From positions 1 through 40,127 of the forward strand of contig NZ_JARGDP010000024.1 of NCBI RefSeq assembly GCF_029210395.1: 40,127 nt of DNA, read 5' to 3'. The stretch's first letter is position 1, and each line of letters opens with the position of its first letter. The notes under the pieces were generated by a model, which saw only the letters and a program-made list of their open reading frames with translations, was not told the DNA's origin and searched no databases. This DNA comes from Petrocella sp. FN5. Its GTDB lineage: Bacteria > Bacillota > Clostridia > Lachnospirales > Vallitaleaceae. The translations under genes were made by a program, and so were the position numbers. Positions 1-8,631 of this stretch are shown here, piece by piece.

Positions 1-75
1 ATCTTCTTTTTCAAGATATTTTTTTATAAGAAGCCGAATCTCTTTGTCATCATCAACGGTAAATATGTGCTTCAT
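1..75 (-). CDS. Response regulator, N-terminal fragment (runs off the window)
   Basis: Only the first 25 codons are present, reading leftward from an ATG at 75-73 behind a GAGGAGGT ribosome site. The translation starts MKHIFTVDDDKEIRLLIKKY, the first strand and acidic pocket (DDD) plus first helix of a receiver (CheY-like) domain. The phosphorylated aspartate and the output domain lie outside the window, so the subfamily cannot be proved; this beginning is typical of OmpR/PhoB-type regulators. It is divergent from the secreted-helical-protein/histidine-kinase cassette across a 204-base gap, and that cassette contains a kinase without an adjacent regulator. It is therefore a reasonable but unproven partner for the kinase at 1101-2522. 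Confidence 0.8.
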   Translation of the reverse strand, partial: MKHIFTVDDDKEIRLLIKKYLEKED

Positions 76-194
76 AATTGAACCTCCTCGTTAAGTCAAG
101 TACCATTCTATCCCTACTTGCCTTTATTTTTACTGTTTCTTTCTAGCCTTACTACTAATCATAATATACCTTTTTGTCCTTAGTCACAACAAAT

Positions 195-212
195 CATACA
201 TATTTCATACAT
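195..212 (+). promoter_or_regulatory. Candidate regulator site: two CATACAT repeats 11 bp apart
   Basis: CATACAT occurs at 195-201 and again at 206-212, so the copies start exactly 11 bp apart, one helical turn. OmpR/PhoB-family regulators typically bind head-to-tail repeats with this period, and the site sits in the divergent gap between a response-regulator gene and the kinase cassette. The role is inferred; the repeats are visible. Confidence 0.35.
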
Positions 213-279
213 TTATACGGCTGTTTTACTTACTTGTGGATGTAGAATACATATATCAATAAGACAAGGAGTGATACAT

Positions 280-993
280 ATGAAAAAATTAGTGGTACTA
301 TTAATTGTTCTACTCATGGTAAGTTCAAGTCTCGTGGTCAATGCTAGTGGGCAAAGAGGTGGTAGTCCAAATATGAATCAAGGTCAAAATAGAAGTACGA
401 CCGCTCGGTACGACAACTTCTTTGAAAAACGTGAAGAAAATCAAGTCAGAAGACTAGATAAGGTTACAAAAAGATGGGAAGAACGTTTAGAAAAACGTGA
501 AGCAGTAATGGCTAGACATCTAGAAATCATTAAATTATATGCACCTGAGTTATTAGAAGATTATGAAGTGGCTTTTGAAGATCATAAAGCGGTTCATAGG
601 GATTCTATGGAAGTTAGAACCGCCATTGCAAAAGATTATATGGATGAAACCAAAGCTGGCCTTGAAGAGCTGAAGGCTGAAATCGAAGAAAAGATAGAAG
701 CAGAAGAAATCACCACTAAAGAAGCCAAAGAAATGATAAAAACCTATATGCTTGAGCGAAGAGAGGGATTCAAGACTTTATTTGATACATATCTTGAAGC
801 CATAGCCGAAGAAAAAGAAGCATATGAAGTGTTAAAAGACGAAGCAGAGGCCCTTAAAATAGAGCTTCGAGCTGCCATTGAAGCAGAAGATGCAGATCGC
901 TGTAACGAACTGCTCACAGAACTCTATGATTATCTCTTATTACACATAGAATTTGATCAACTCAAGCTAGATACCTTAAACAATATATTCTAA
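280..993 (+). CDS. Secreted, highly charged all-helical protein
   Basis: This 237-residue protein has a signal peptide (MKK, hydrophobic core, likely cleavage after VNA-S near residue 23), a short Gly/Asn/Gln-rich linker, then about 190 residues of nearly continuous Glu/Lys/Arg-rich helix with coiled-coil character. I chose the ATG at 280 because AAGGAG at 266-271 is 8 bases upstream; a GTG at 271 lies inside that ribosome site. No enzyme motif is visible. The C-terminal pattern (short acidic turn, then a Leu-rich helix with a His/Lys segment ending LDTLNN) resembles the end of the protein at 3018-3530, suggesting distant paralogues flanking the kinase. A general analogy with small helical envelope-stress proteins of the Spy/CpxP kind is only structural. 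Function unknown. Confidence 0.75.
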   Translation: MKKLVVLLIVLLMVSSSLVVNASGQRGGSPNMNQGQNRSTTARYDNFFEKREENQVRRLDKVTKRWEERLEKREAVMARHLEIIKLYAPELLEDYEVAFEDHKAVHRDSMEVRTAIAKDYMDETKAGLEELKAEIEEKIEAEEITTKEAKEMIKTYMLERREGFKTLFDTYLEAIAEEKEAYEVLKDEAEALKIELRAAIEAEDADRCNELLTELYDYLLLHIEFDQLKLDTLNNIF

Positions 994-1001
994 AATAATA
1001 G

Positions 1002-1037
1002 TAGCATCTGTGAAGCAAAACATGCTCACAGATGCTA
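1002..1037 (+). terminator. Perfect 12-bp hairpin after the helical-protein gene
   Basis: TAGCATCTGTGA (1002-1013) and its exact complement (1026-1037) enclose a 12-base loop. No good U-run follows, so it may be a weak terminator or an RNA-processing/stability hairpin lowering kinase expression relative to the upstream secreted protein. Confidence 0.5.
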
Positions 1038-1100
1038 TAATATATGTAATCGTAGGAATAGCAGACCTCAAATAAATATAACCCTACTAGGAGGCCAACC

Positions 1101-2522
1101 TTGAATAAGAGTATCTTTTCCAGACTTCTGATTACGAATTTGACCATATTCATTGGCCTGATTGTGATACTAACAGGTATCCTTACCCTTTTGTATTCGA
1201 CCCAAGTTTATGAATTGGAAAAACAACGCCTTAGAGAAATCACTCAAAAAACAGAAAGCCTTTATTTAGATAGCGCAAAAGGGAAAATCGAAGCATTAAA
1301 GCTCCAAGACTATATGGATGCTATGGCCTATGTTTCCAAATCAAAGCTGTATATTCTAAACATTCACCAAAACAATATTCAAAACTTGAGAGATTTAGAT
1401 TTTGCCAACAGTGATCTGGATCATTATCTATATGAAGACCTGATGACTATACTAGAAGGTAACGAGGTCTTTAGAAAAAGTACCTATACAGCAACCTTTG
1501 ATTCTCAGATGATTTTCTATGGAAGACCGATTCTTAAAGATGGACAGATTGAAGGGGTGGTTGTCATCTTTACACCCATCAGCACGGTTGTGAAGAACAT
1601 CCGGGTTATGCTCATGGTGATTGCTTCTTTATCTGTATTCTTCATAACCATTGTAAGTGGTGTGTTGTATGTCAGTGCAAAGAAAATGACCAAGCCTATA
1701 GAAGACATTAGTAACAGTGCTCTGGCCATTGCCAATGGTGAAAGGCAAGAAGACATTACAAAGACAAACTACCAGGAGCTAAATGCATTAATTGATTCTT
1801 TTAATTATATGAAATCAGAACTGAACCGAATAGATGAAGATAAAAAAGACTTTATTGGGATGATTTCCCATGAAATAAAAACACCTTTAACCGTTGTATC
1901 CGGCTACTTAGAAGCCATTCATGATGGTTTGCTAGATCAAGACGAGTTAGGAGAATCATTAGAAATCATATATAGAGAAACCAAACGCCTCACCCTTTTA
2001 ACCAAAGAAATTGTGACCAAAACCAGAAATAAAGATATGGAATTCTATTTGAACCCTTCTTTTTTTAAGCTTAAGCCAATTTTGGAAGAGATGATTATGC
2101 TTGCAAAAGTCAACATAGAGAAGCAGGTAACCTTCTCCTTAAGTTGTGATGACAACACAACCTTGTATGCAGATGAAAAACAATTGCGTCAAATCCTATC
2201 CAATCTTATTAGCAATGCAATAAAGTACTCAGGTGATCTTGTCCATATAATGCTCTCATGCTTTGTAGAAGAAGACCAACTTTGTATCCGGATTGAAGAC
2301 AATGGGTTTGGCATCAAAAAAGATGAATTAGAAAAGGTTTTTCAAAAATACTATAGAATAAAAAATACCGTCACCCAGAAAGAGGGCAGTGGTCTTGGAC
2401 TAAGTATTGTCAAAAAATTGGTAGATCTGCATCATGGCACCATTGACATCACAAGTACTTATAAGAAGGGGACGGTAGTCACGGTGAAGCTACCACCACT
2501 GAGACAGGAGGTCAAAAGATGA
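1101..2522 (+). CDS. Membrane sensor histidine kinase
   Basis: The 473-residue kinase has a TTG start at 1101 behind TAGGAGG (1088-1094). TM1 spans about residues 9-32, an extracytoplasmic sensor region about 33-165, TM2 about 168-192, then HAMP (about 193-245), a HisKA dimerisation domain with the H-box SHEIKTPL (His257), and a HATPase_c domain with N-box (LSNLISNAIKYS), G1 (IEDNGFGI), F-region and G2 (GSGLGLSIV). All catalytic boxes are intact. Its stop overlaps the next gene by 4 bases (ATGA), so it is translationally coupled to the lipoprotein. No regulator gene is adjacent on this strand; the truncated regulator at 1-75 is the nearest candidate partner. The surrounding secreted proteins suggest an envelope-derived signal, an inference from context. 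Confidence 0.93.
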   Translation: MNKSIFSRLLITNLTIFIGLIVILTGILTLLYSTQVYELEKQRLREITQKTESLYLDSAKGKIEALKLQDYMDAMAYVSKSKLYILNIHQNNIQNLRDLDFANSDLDHYLYEDLMTILEGNEVFRKSTYTATFDSQMIFYGRPILKDGQIEGVVVIFTPISTVVKNIRVMLMVIASLSVFFITIVSGVLYVSAKKMTKPIEDISNSALAIANGERQEDITKTNYQELNALIDSFNYMKSELNRIDEDKKDFIGMISHEIKTPLTVVSGYLEAIHDGLLDQDELGESLEIIYRETKRLTLLTKEIVTKTRNKDMEFYLNPSFFKLKPILEEMIMLAKVNIEKQVTFSLSCDDNTTLYADEKQLRQILSNLISNAIKYSGDLVHIMLSCFVEEDQLCIRIEDNGFGIKKDELEKVFQKYYRIKNTVTQKEGSGLGLSIVKKLVDLHHGTIDITSTYKKGTVVTVKLPPLRQEVKR

Positions 2523-3016
2523 AAAAAAGAATAGTAAGTCTGTCCCTGCTTATTGGTCTAGCTTCCCTTCTTTTAGTGGGATGTACAGGGCGGCAGGTCA
2601 CAAAAGTTATAGAGACACCAACCCATGATCTAGCCACCAAAGAGATGGCGCTAAGGGATGAAGCTGATGAAACAGATCTAATAAATCCTATAGAACAAGA
2701 AGAAACGAATAAAAGAGCAGAAGATGATTCTATAAAACAGTACGAATCAGTAGAAAATGAAGACACAACGGATTCTTTGAAGGTAGAGGTCCCAGAAGAA
2801 GTAGTAGAAGGCGATGATAGCCAGACAGACGAAGTAAATGAGGATAAAGAGGAGACCGTTATTGTAGCGAAATCAGAAAATCTAGAAGAAATAGATGAAC
2901 GGGCATTAATGCTAAAAGAACTAGACGCATTGCTAGAAGATGTTTTGACAAAACTGGATGCCGTCGAAGAGGATGATTTATCCGATGACAACCTATTTGA
3001 TGAAGGAGGCGATTGA
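2519..3016 (+). CDS. Acidic, probably disordered lipoprotein
   Basis: The 165-residue product begins with a lipoprotein signal (MKKR, hydrophobic stretch, lipobox LLVG-Cys at about residue 22). The rest is extremely rich in Glu, Asp and Ser/Thr with almost no hydrophobic core, so it is probably a flexible acidic tail ending in a short leucine-rich segment near residues 130-150. It overlaps the kinase stop by 4 bases and its own stop is followed one base later by the ATG of the next gene. No family is recognised. In this cassette it could be an accessory to the kinase's extracellular sensing, or a cation-binding surface lipoprotein; neither is shown by the sequence. Confidence 0.75.
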   Translation: MKKRIVSLSLLIGLASLLLVGCTGRQVTKVIETPTHDLATKEMALRDEADETDLINPIEQEETNKRAEDDSIKQYESVENEDTTDSLKVEVPEEVVEGDDSQTDEVNEDKEETVIVAKSENLEEIDERALMLKELDALLEDVLTKLDAVEEDDLSDDNLFDEGGD

Positions 3017-3017
3017 T

Positions 3018-3530
3018 ATGAGAAAAATAAGTTGGATGATCATCATGGTTATGCTGATTACAAGTACGACAGTCGTCGCCCAGAATCAACAAAGGCCAAG
3101 AGAAAACCGAATTCGATCAGCTGTTGTCATGACTTCAAGAGAGGTTGGTCAAAGCCGTATGGTGGTTAAAAATGTGATTAGGACTTCTAGGGAGAAGACT
3201 AAGATTGTACAAGAAGAACTTAAAGGTGTACAATCCAATCTAGATAGCTTAACACCAGAGCAATTAGCACTTATTAAAAAGTCCATTCAAGAAATTAGAA
3301 GCTTTAAGGAAGGGTCAGATGTTTACTTAGGTAGAATTATCGCCTATGATAGTAGCATTAGGAAGGCGCGTGAGGATAAGGATTATGAAACGCTGATTCA
3401 AGTGTACAATGAAATCTTGGTTTTACAAAAACATAGAATTAAAAGACTGAATGATTACAATAACTTACTGGATCGGTTAATCAAAGGTTTGTCGAACATA
3501 GGAGGATCAGATGGGGATTTTACTTCATAA
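3018..3530 (+). CDS. Second secreted helical protein of the kinase cassette
   Basis: The start is the ATG at 3018, behind AAGGAGG at 3003-3009. The 170-residue product has a signal peptide (about residues 1-22, ending VVA-Q) and a basic, helical mature part with regularly spaced Arg/Lys and Leu. There are no cysteines or recognisable catalytic motifs. The C-terminal portion (acidic turn, Leu-rich helix, then HRIKRLNDYNNLLDRL) parallels the end of the protein at 280-993. It overlaps the next gene by 20 bases, and that gene's ribosome site lies inside it. Probably a small extracytoplasmic helical protein working with the kinase; function unknown. Confidence 0.7.
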   Translation: MRKISWMIIMVMLITSTTVVAQNQQRPRENRIRSAVVMTSREVGQSRMVVKNVIRTSREKTKIVQEELKGVQSNLDSLTPEQLALIKKSIQEIRSFKEGSDVYLGRIIAYDSSIRKAREDKDYETLIQVYNEILVLQKHRIKRLNDYNNLLDRLIKGLSNIGGSDGDFTS

Positions 3531-4386
3531 CGAAAAACTAAAAGTTAAGATATCAGAACAAGGCGGGGAGCTCATCAGTGTGATAAGTTGTGGGAATCAC
3601 ATTGAGTTCATATGGACTGGAGATCCGGATTATTGGGGTAGACATGCGCCCATTTTATTTCCCATAGTAGGGAAAGTCAAGGATAATCAGTATAGAATTG
3701 GTGAGAAAACATATGAACTTGGACAACACGGATTTGCCAGAGACCGAGTTTTTGAGGTCATAGAAAAAGAGGATAGCAGAGTCATTCTATCCTTAAAATG
3801 GGATAAAACATCTTTAGAAATATACCCTTATAAGTATAACCTGAAGATGATCTATGAGCTAAAGGGCGCAAGCCTTAAAATCAGCTATATCGTGGAAAAT
3901 CTAGATGAACAAACCATCTACTTTTCGATCGGTGCGCATCCTGGTTTTAACTGTCCCTTATTGCCGGGAGAAGCGATGGAAGACTATTATTTTGAATTTG
4001 ACAGGGATGAGACTTGTCCTGTGCTACCCATTAATGATGGAGGTTACATGCTTCATGATAAAATACCCTTTCTGAATTCAGAGAAGAAGATAGCTTTAAG
4101 GCCTGAGCTATTTAAGGGAGATGCCCTTATTTTTAAAGACCTTAGTTCTAGGAAAATCAGTTTGAAAAACAAGAAAAACGATCATGTAATCACCATGGAT
4201 TTTGATGGTTTCCCCTTATTAGGTTTATGGTCAAAGCCATCTGGTGCACCATTTGTCTGTATTGAACCCTGGTTTGGCCACTGTGACTATGAAGATTTTA
4301 CCGGTGATTTCAGTGACAAATCCGGTATGATTGCATTAGATACTGGTAAAAAATTTGACTGTTCTTATAGAATCGATTTTTCTTAG
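3511..4386 (+). CDS. Aldose 1-epimerase family protein (LacX/GalM-like)
   Basis: The 291-residue cytoplasmic protein has the usual length of LacX-type members of the galactose mutarotase superfamily. Visible family signatures are the N-terminal GGELISV strand, RHAPILFPIVGK (about 44-55), GQHGFARDRVF (about 71-81) with a conserved His, GAHPGFNCPL with a second conserved His, and CIEPWFGHCD with the conserved Glu near residue 252 that corresponds to the catalytic base in mutarotases. The predicted reaction is interconversion of sugar anomers; the exact sugar is not evident. The start at 3511 has GGAGG ten bases upstream within the preceding gene, so translation is coupled. The stop (4384-4386) abuts a promoter copy at 4387, whose second copy leads the PTS cluster at 9412, so this gene may originally have neighboured that cluster. 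Confidence 0.88.
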   Translation: MGILLHNEKLKVKISEQGGELISVISCGNHIEFIWTGDPDYWGRHAPILFPIVGKVKDNQYRIGEKTYELGQHGFARDRVFEVIEKEDSRVILSLKWDKTSLEIYPYKYNLKMIYELKGASLKISYIVENLDEQTIYFSIGAHPGFNCPLLPGEAMEDYYFEFDRDETCPVLPINDGGYMLHDKIPFLNSEKKIALRPELFKGDALIFKDLSSRKISLKNKKNDHVITMDFDGFPLLGLWSKPSGAPFVCIEPWFGHCDYEDFTGDFSDKSGMIALDTGKKFDCSYRIDFS

Positions 4387-4421
4387 TTGACAGAATTAGA
4401 AAGGTCAGGCTAAGATAAACC
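4381..4421 (+). repeat. Direct repeat, left copy (partner 9406-9447)
   Basis: Left member of a roughly 40-bp imperfect direct repeat that includes a complete promoter. The right copy lies 5.0 kb away, so the AT-rich VWA-lipase block is bracketed by the pair. Confidence 0.75.
4387..4416 (+). promoter_or_regulatory. Sigma-A promoter, copy 1 of a duplicated promoter
   Basis: TTGACA (4387-4392), an 18-base spacer and TAAGAT (4411-4416). With flanks, 4381-4421 matches 9406-9447 almost base for base (about four substitutions and one indel). Copy 2 drives the PTS cluster; copy 1 leads only into a terminator about 35 bases later. Confidence 0.65.
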
Positions 4422-4449
4422 GTCTTTGACATTTGCAAGAGACAAAAAG

Positions 4450-4488
4450 CTTGTATGCCCTTATAAATAGGGTATTACAAGATTTTTT
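4450..4488 (+). terminator. Intrinsic terminator downstream of promoter copy 1
   Basis: A stem of about 12 bp with one bulge pairs CTTGTATGCCCT with AGGGTATTACAAG around a 7-base AT loop, followed by A and six T. It ends transcription from promoter copy 1 or from the epimerase gene. Unlike the copies downstream of 9441, it carries no RAT sequence. Confidence 0.7.
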
Positions 4489-4706
4489 ATGTACAAAAAA
4501 AGTACGTATAATTTTTTGTCTTTTAATATTTCTTTCATTGTTTATTGCTGACAATCTGATAATTACTTCATAAGCCAAAATCTTAATTAATACGAACACG
4601 TAACTATTCAGATTGATTAAAAATCTCCCATACATTTGTCTTGACAACTAGAACGATATATATGACAATAAAAAGGACAATATCACTATATTAGGGGGGT
4701 AACAAA
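4489..4706. other. AT-rich intergenic leader of the VWA-lipase gene
   Basis: No gene is supported here. TTGACA at 4641-4646 with a weak -10 (GACAAT, 4664-4669, 17-base spacer) is a possible promoter, and the G-rich stretch AGGGGGG at about 4692-4698 is the ribosome site of the next gene. Confidence 0.4.
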
Positions 4707-7700
4707 ATGAGGAAGTATAGATTTAAAAGTTTTGTAGTTGGAGTATTATTAATATTGATGGTTGTAGCGATGGTTGAACCATTATCAGCAGCGGTTTATA
4801 CTGGAAACGAACTTCCAGAGGATTATGTCGATGATAGTAATGAAGTTTTATATCATATGTTAGATTCCTATAATAATGGATTTATGCCAATGGCAGCACC
4901 ATCAGCTGATACTTCTGATGTTAAAGCCGATATTGTATTTGTTATCGACTCAACAGGCTCTATGTCATCCTATATTAGCAACGTTAAAAATAATATAGCT
5001 CAATTTGCTCAATATCTAAGCAATAAAGGAATTACACTGCGAATAGGGGTGATTGATTACAAAGATATTACTTATGATGGATTGGATTCTACAATAATTC
5101 ATAAAGTAAATCACTCTCCATGGATGAATGAAGTGGATTTTATAGAAACATTGACAAAAATAAAGGTTGCTGGAGGGGGGGATCTTCCAGAAACACCCAT
5201 AGATGCATTAGGTTATCTAGCAGATGGAACTTCAATGCTATGGAGCTCGGATGCACATAAGTTTGCAGTTGTGCTTACAGATGCTAGCTATAAGGTTAAT
5301 AATAGACATGGATATACTAGTCTATCAGATATTGCAAAGGAGCTTTCAAATCAAAAGATTAATACCTCAGTTATTACAGGTACATATTACAATAACACTT
5401 ATTTACCATTAACCTCAACCACGGGTGGAGTTATAGGTAATATCCGAGCCACTGACTTTTCAAATGTATTACAGGAACTTGCCGACACAGTGATGGGTAT
5501 AACAAATAAAGCGAAAAAAGCAATCTATGTTTTACCAGGTTATTTAGGATCTCAGCTATATAATAGCTCAAATAGTGATCTTTTATGGATAGATAAACGT
5601 ATTTCACTTGATAACAATACCTTGAAAGAAATAACGGGTACTACAAATTATTTGAAGGCAGATGTTAATGGTGTTAACACAAAAATAAAAATAGATATGA
5701 GTAATGACCTATATGGTGTATTTGATACTTATCAGGGGTTAATAGAAAAGCTAGATAAAGATTTTAGTATAGTAAATGGTGGGGAATATGATATTCACTT
5801 TTTCCCATATAATTGGTTAGGGGACTTAAATGACTCAGCCAAAGATTTGCAGAATCATATCAATAAGGAAGGATATGAAAAAGTAGTCTTTGTAACCCAT
5901 AGTACTGGGGGTTTATTAGCATCTACTTATGCAGCTAAGTCCCGCGAAAATAAGCTAAAGGTAGAAAAGGCCATTTTAATTGCACCTCCATTGTTTGGTA
6001 CCTATGCTGCATTGGAGCCTATTGAGCTAGGAATGACAAAGGAATGGAAGGAAAAATTAGACTCTGCTGGTTTTATTACTAGAATGATAAGTCCTATCCT
6101 TGGTATAGGCTTGGGAGCAACAGCTCAGAAGGTTTATAGCTCGATAAAAGGAATGACAAAAAACTCACCTACTAGTTATCAGCTATTGCCAAGCTTAGAG
6201 TATTTAAAGCTTATGCCTCAAATATACGCAAGTGACTTTTCCGGAGAACCTGTATTAACGTTAGATAATTATTACTCAATACTAAATGGTAGCAGCAATA
6301 TCAATTCTAACCTTACAAATGGCAACAGCAGAAGCCACAATTATTTAAGACAAACAGTGTTGGGAGGAGACATAGTAAAGGTACTTCAGGAGGTTGATAC
6401 CACCCTTATAGGCAGTAGCTATGGCTTCTCAACTCCTGCAATAGGTGTCTATGCAAAAAAACTATTTGGTGGTACAAAATATAAGGATATCATCTACAAA
6501 AAAGATGGAGATGGCACAGTATTAAATATTAGTGCCGCTGCTACTAAAAATGTGGGGGGTAATGTACTTAAATATAAGGATTTCAAAAATATAGATCATA
6601 CTGAGCTTGTAAGCAAGACAGAGGTATTAAATTATGTTAGCAATGAAATTAGAGGGATTACAGCTATGGAAGCTTATCTATTCTCACTTGAAGGTCCTGA
6701 ATTAGGTATGTCTGAAATGGTGAAATTAAATGTTAATTCAGATGTATGGGTGGATATAAAAATAGTTGATAATGATTCAAGTGTAATAGCCAGTGTGATA
6801 GATGGGTACCCAATTGGTTTTGATGGAGATGAATTAATATATACTCCATTTAATATTGAGGAAAAAGGAACTGAAGCGATTCTTTATTTACCTAACAGCG
6901 GATATAAAGTTGTTATATCCCATGGAGAAGCGGAAGGTATTCCTGTAAACTTTACAGTAGATGTTGCCACCCTTAACCATGATGGTTATAAAACTAGTTC
7001 TGCAACCTACTTAGCCAATAAAACAAAGGCAGGTGGAGAAATTATAAGCTTAGATATGCTAACAATAATAGTTGATAAGCTTAATATAGGCTCATTAACG
7101 GAGGACAATCATGTAATACCTGAAATCTATTTTGATCAGTGGGAAATAAAGACTTCAAAAATCCTATCTTCTATAGGAGCTACTGACATGATAGAATTAT
7201 ATGGTGATGATGTTGTATCAGGAAATATGGATGCTTCACTATTAAACTGGTATTCTTCAGATTCAAGTATCGTAGCCGTATCAAATACTGGCCTAGTAGA
7301 GGCTAAAAATTATGGTGTTGCATATATTTATGCTATGGCTACAGATGGCAGTTTTAAAGTCTTATCATGCAAAGTTACTGTTCCCTTAGCAGCAACATCT
7401 ATATCTATTGAAGATTTTGATATGGTTGTTGGAGAAAAGTTGCTTATTCAACCAATATTTAGTCCCTCTAATATCACAGAAACATCGATGTCCTTTTTAT
7501 ATGATTCATCCAGAGGAATCATTGATATCAATGATTCTGGGGTTATTACTGCTTTATCCCCTGGTACAATTGATGTTATAGGAATTGCACCAGGAGGAGC
7601 AGAAAACAATTTCACTGTATCGGTATATAGGGATGGCGTTGTTGCTGTTCAGGAGGTATCTATTGAACCCAATAATATCACAATCGATACAAATGAAGAA

Positions 7701-8462
7701 TATATGCTTACAGCAATGATCAGTCCTTCAGATGCATTTAATCAAAACGTATATTGGTATGCCGATTCCAGTGCTAATGTTTCAATTGTAAGGGTAGAAA
7801 ACAACACATGTATAATCAAAGGAGTACAGCCAGGAATTTCTAAGATTACTGTTGTGACAGAGGATGGTGGCTATACCGCCAGAGCCACAATTACAGTAAA
7901 AGAGTCAGTAACATGGCCAAGGGCAACACTTATCTATGGTCAACCATTAGAATCAGCTTTTTTTAACGGTGGCTCTTCCTCCATGGCAGGTACTTTTAGC
8001 TTCATAGATCCATCATTAATACCAGTAGCAGGTAGCCATACTTATAAAGCTATTTTCTTACCAGAAGAAACGGGTTATAATATTATTTATGGAGAAATAG
8101 ATGTTTCAGTAGTTTATAATTATAGTGGTGTTCTTAGACCAATCAATAACGATGGATCAAGTGTATTTAAAGTAGGTAGTACTGTTCCGGTAAAATTTAG
8201 ATTAACTGATACTTATGATGATTATGTTATGGATGCAATTGCTACAATAAGCTACATCAAGTTAGATGAAGGGGTTTCGGAGTCAAGTGAGGTTATCAAC
8301 CTCATTGAAACAGAAACAGATGGCAAATTCTTTCGATATGATTCAAAGGATAATCAGTATATTTTCAATTTAAGCACAAAAGGTTTCAGTGAAGGTACTT
8401 ATATATTGGCTATAGAGCTTAATGATGGGACTAGAAAGGAAGTGTCAATAGGATTAAGATAG
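4707..8462 (+). CDS. Giant secreted VWA / LCAT-like lipase / Ig-like / PxKF protein
   Basis: The 1251-residue protein is exported (signal peptide about 1-29, ending LSA-A). Domains in order: von Willebrand factor A, about 74-265, with MIDAS motif DSTGS (Asp81-Ser85) and a later TDAS; an alpha/beta-hydrolase, about 271-660, opening VLPGYLGSQL and carrying the nucleophile elbow THSTGG (Ser399), GDGTV (Asp602) and DHTEL (His631), a triad arrangement like the LCAT/PGAP1-type lipases; an uncharacterised beta region, about 660-810; three bacterial Ig-like (Big2-type) repeats, about 810-1070; and a C-terminal region with FKVGSTVPVKFRL typical of PxKF domains. It is probably a surface or secreted acylhydrolase with adhesive modules; the substrate is unknown. 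No SLH or LPXTG anchor is visible. It is visibly more AT-rich than its neighbours and lies in the block bracketed by duplicated promoters. Confidence 0.88.
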   Translation: MRKYRFKSFVVGVLLILMVVAMVEPLSAAVYTGNELPEDYVDDSNEVLYHMLDSYNNGFMPMAAPSADTSDVKADIVFVIDSTGSMSSYISNVKNNIAQFAQYLSNKGITLRIGVIDYKDITYDGLDSTIIHKVNHSPWMNEVDFIETLTKIKVAGGGDLPETPIDALGYLADGTSMLWSSDAHKFAVVLTDASYKVNNRHGYTSLSDIAKELSNQKINTSVITGTYYNNTYLPLTSTTGGVIGNIRATDFSNVLQELADTVMGITNKAKKAIYVLPGYLGSQLYNSSNSDLLWIDKRISLDNNTLKEITGTTNYLKADVNGVNTKIKIDMSNDLYGVFDTYQGLIEKLDKDFSIVNGGEYDIHFFPYNWLGDLNDSAKDLQNHINKEGYEKVVFVTHSTGGLLASTYAAKSRENKLKVEKAILIAPPLFGTYAALEPIELGMTKEWKEKLDSAGFITRMISPILGIGLGATAQKVYSSIKGMTKNSPTSYQLLPSLEYLKLMPQIYASDFSGEPVLTLDNYYSILNGSSNINSNLTNGNSRSHNYLRQTVLGGDIVKVLQEVDTTLIGSSYGFSTPAIGVYAKKLFGGTKYKDIIYKKDGDGTVLNISAAATKNVGGNVLKYKDFKNIDHTELVSKTEVLNYVSNEIRGITAMEAYLFSLEGPELGMSEMVKLNVNSDVWVDIKIVDNDSSVIASVIDGYPIGFDGDELIYTPFNIEEKGTEAILYLPNSGYKVVISHGEAEGIPVNFTVDVATLNHDGYKTSSATYLANKTKAGGEIISLDMLTIIVDKLNIGSLTEDNHVIPEIYFDQWEIKTSKILSSIGATDMIELYGDDVVSGNMDASLLNWYSSDSSIVAVSNTGLVEAKNYGVAYIYAMATDGSFKVLSCKVTVPLAATSISIEDFDMVVGEKLLIQPIFSPSNITETSMSFLYDSSRGIIDINDSGVITALSPGTIDVIGIAPGGAENNFTVSVYRDGVVAVQEVSIEPNNITIDTNEEYMLTAMISPSDAFNQNVYWYADSSANVSIVRVENNTCIIKGVQPGISKITVVTEDGGYTARATITVKESVTWPRATLIYGQPLESAFFNGGSSSMAGTFSFIDPSLIPVAGSHTYKAIFLPEETGYNIIYGEIDVSVVYNYSGVLRPINNDGSSVFKVGSTVPVKFRLTDTYDDYVMDAIATISYIKLDEGVSESSEVINLIETETDGKFFRYDSKDNQYIFNLSTKGFSEGTYILAIELNDGTRKEVSIGLR

Positions 8463-8476
8463 TGAATGCAAAACAG

Positions 8477-8510
8477 AGAGTCAATCATTCGAAAGTGGTT
8501 GACTCTTTTA
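8477..8510 (+). terminator. Intrinsic terminator after the VWA-lipase gene
   Basis: AGAGTCAATCATT (8477-8489) pairs with AGTGGTTGACTCT (8494-8506) through G-U wobbles around a CGAA loop, followed by TTTTA. Confidence 0.75.
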
Positions 8511-8631
8511 GATAAAACCTTCCATCTAGATTGGAGGAGGAATTCTATAAAGATGGTTCGAGAAAATCCTTGTCTCATCTAACTTGGCAAATGCCGAGAG
8601 TCTTATATTATATAAGGAGGAAGTATTATAT

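Noticed and set aside
962-1153. A 63-codon minus-strand ORF across the kinase start
   Set aside because: It overlaps the hairpin and the kinase ribosome site antisense, has a low-complexity Tyr/Ile/Cys composition and no ribosome site.
4405-4647. An 80-codon minus-strand ORF in the gap before the VWA-lipase gene
   Set aside because: It covers a promoter and terminator, is AT-driven, lacks a ribosome site and shows no domain.
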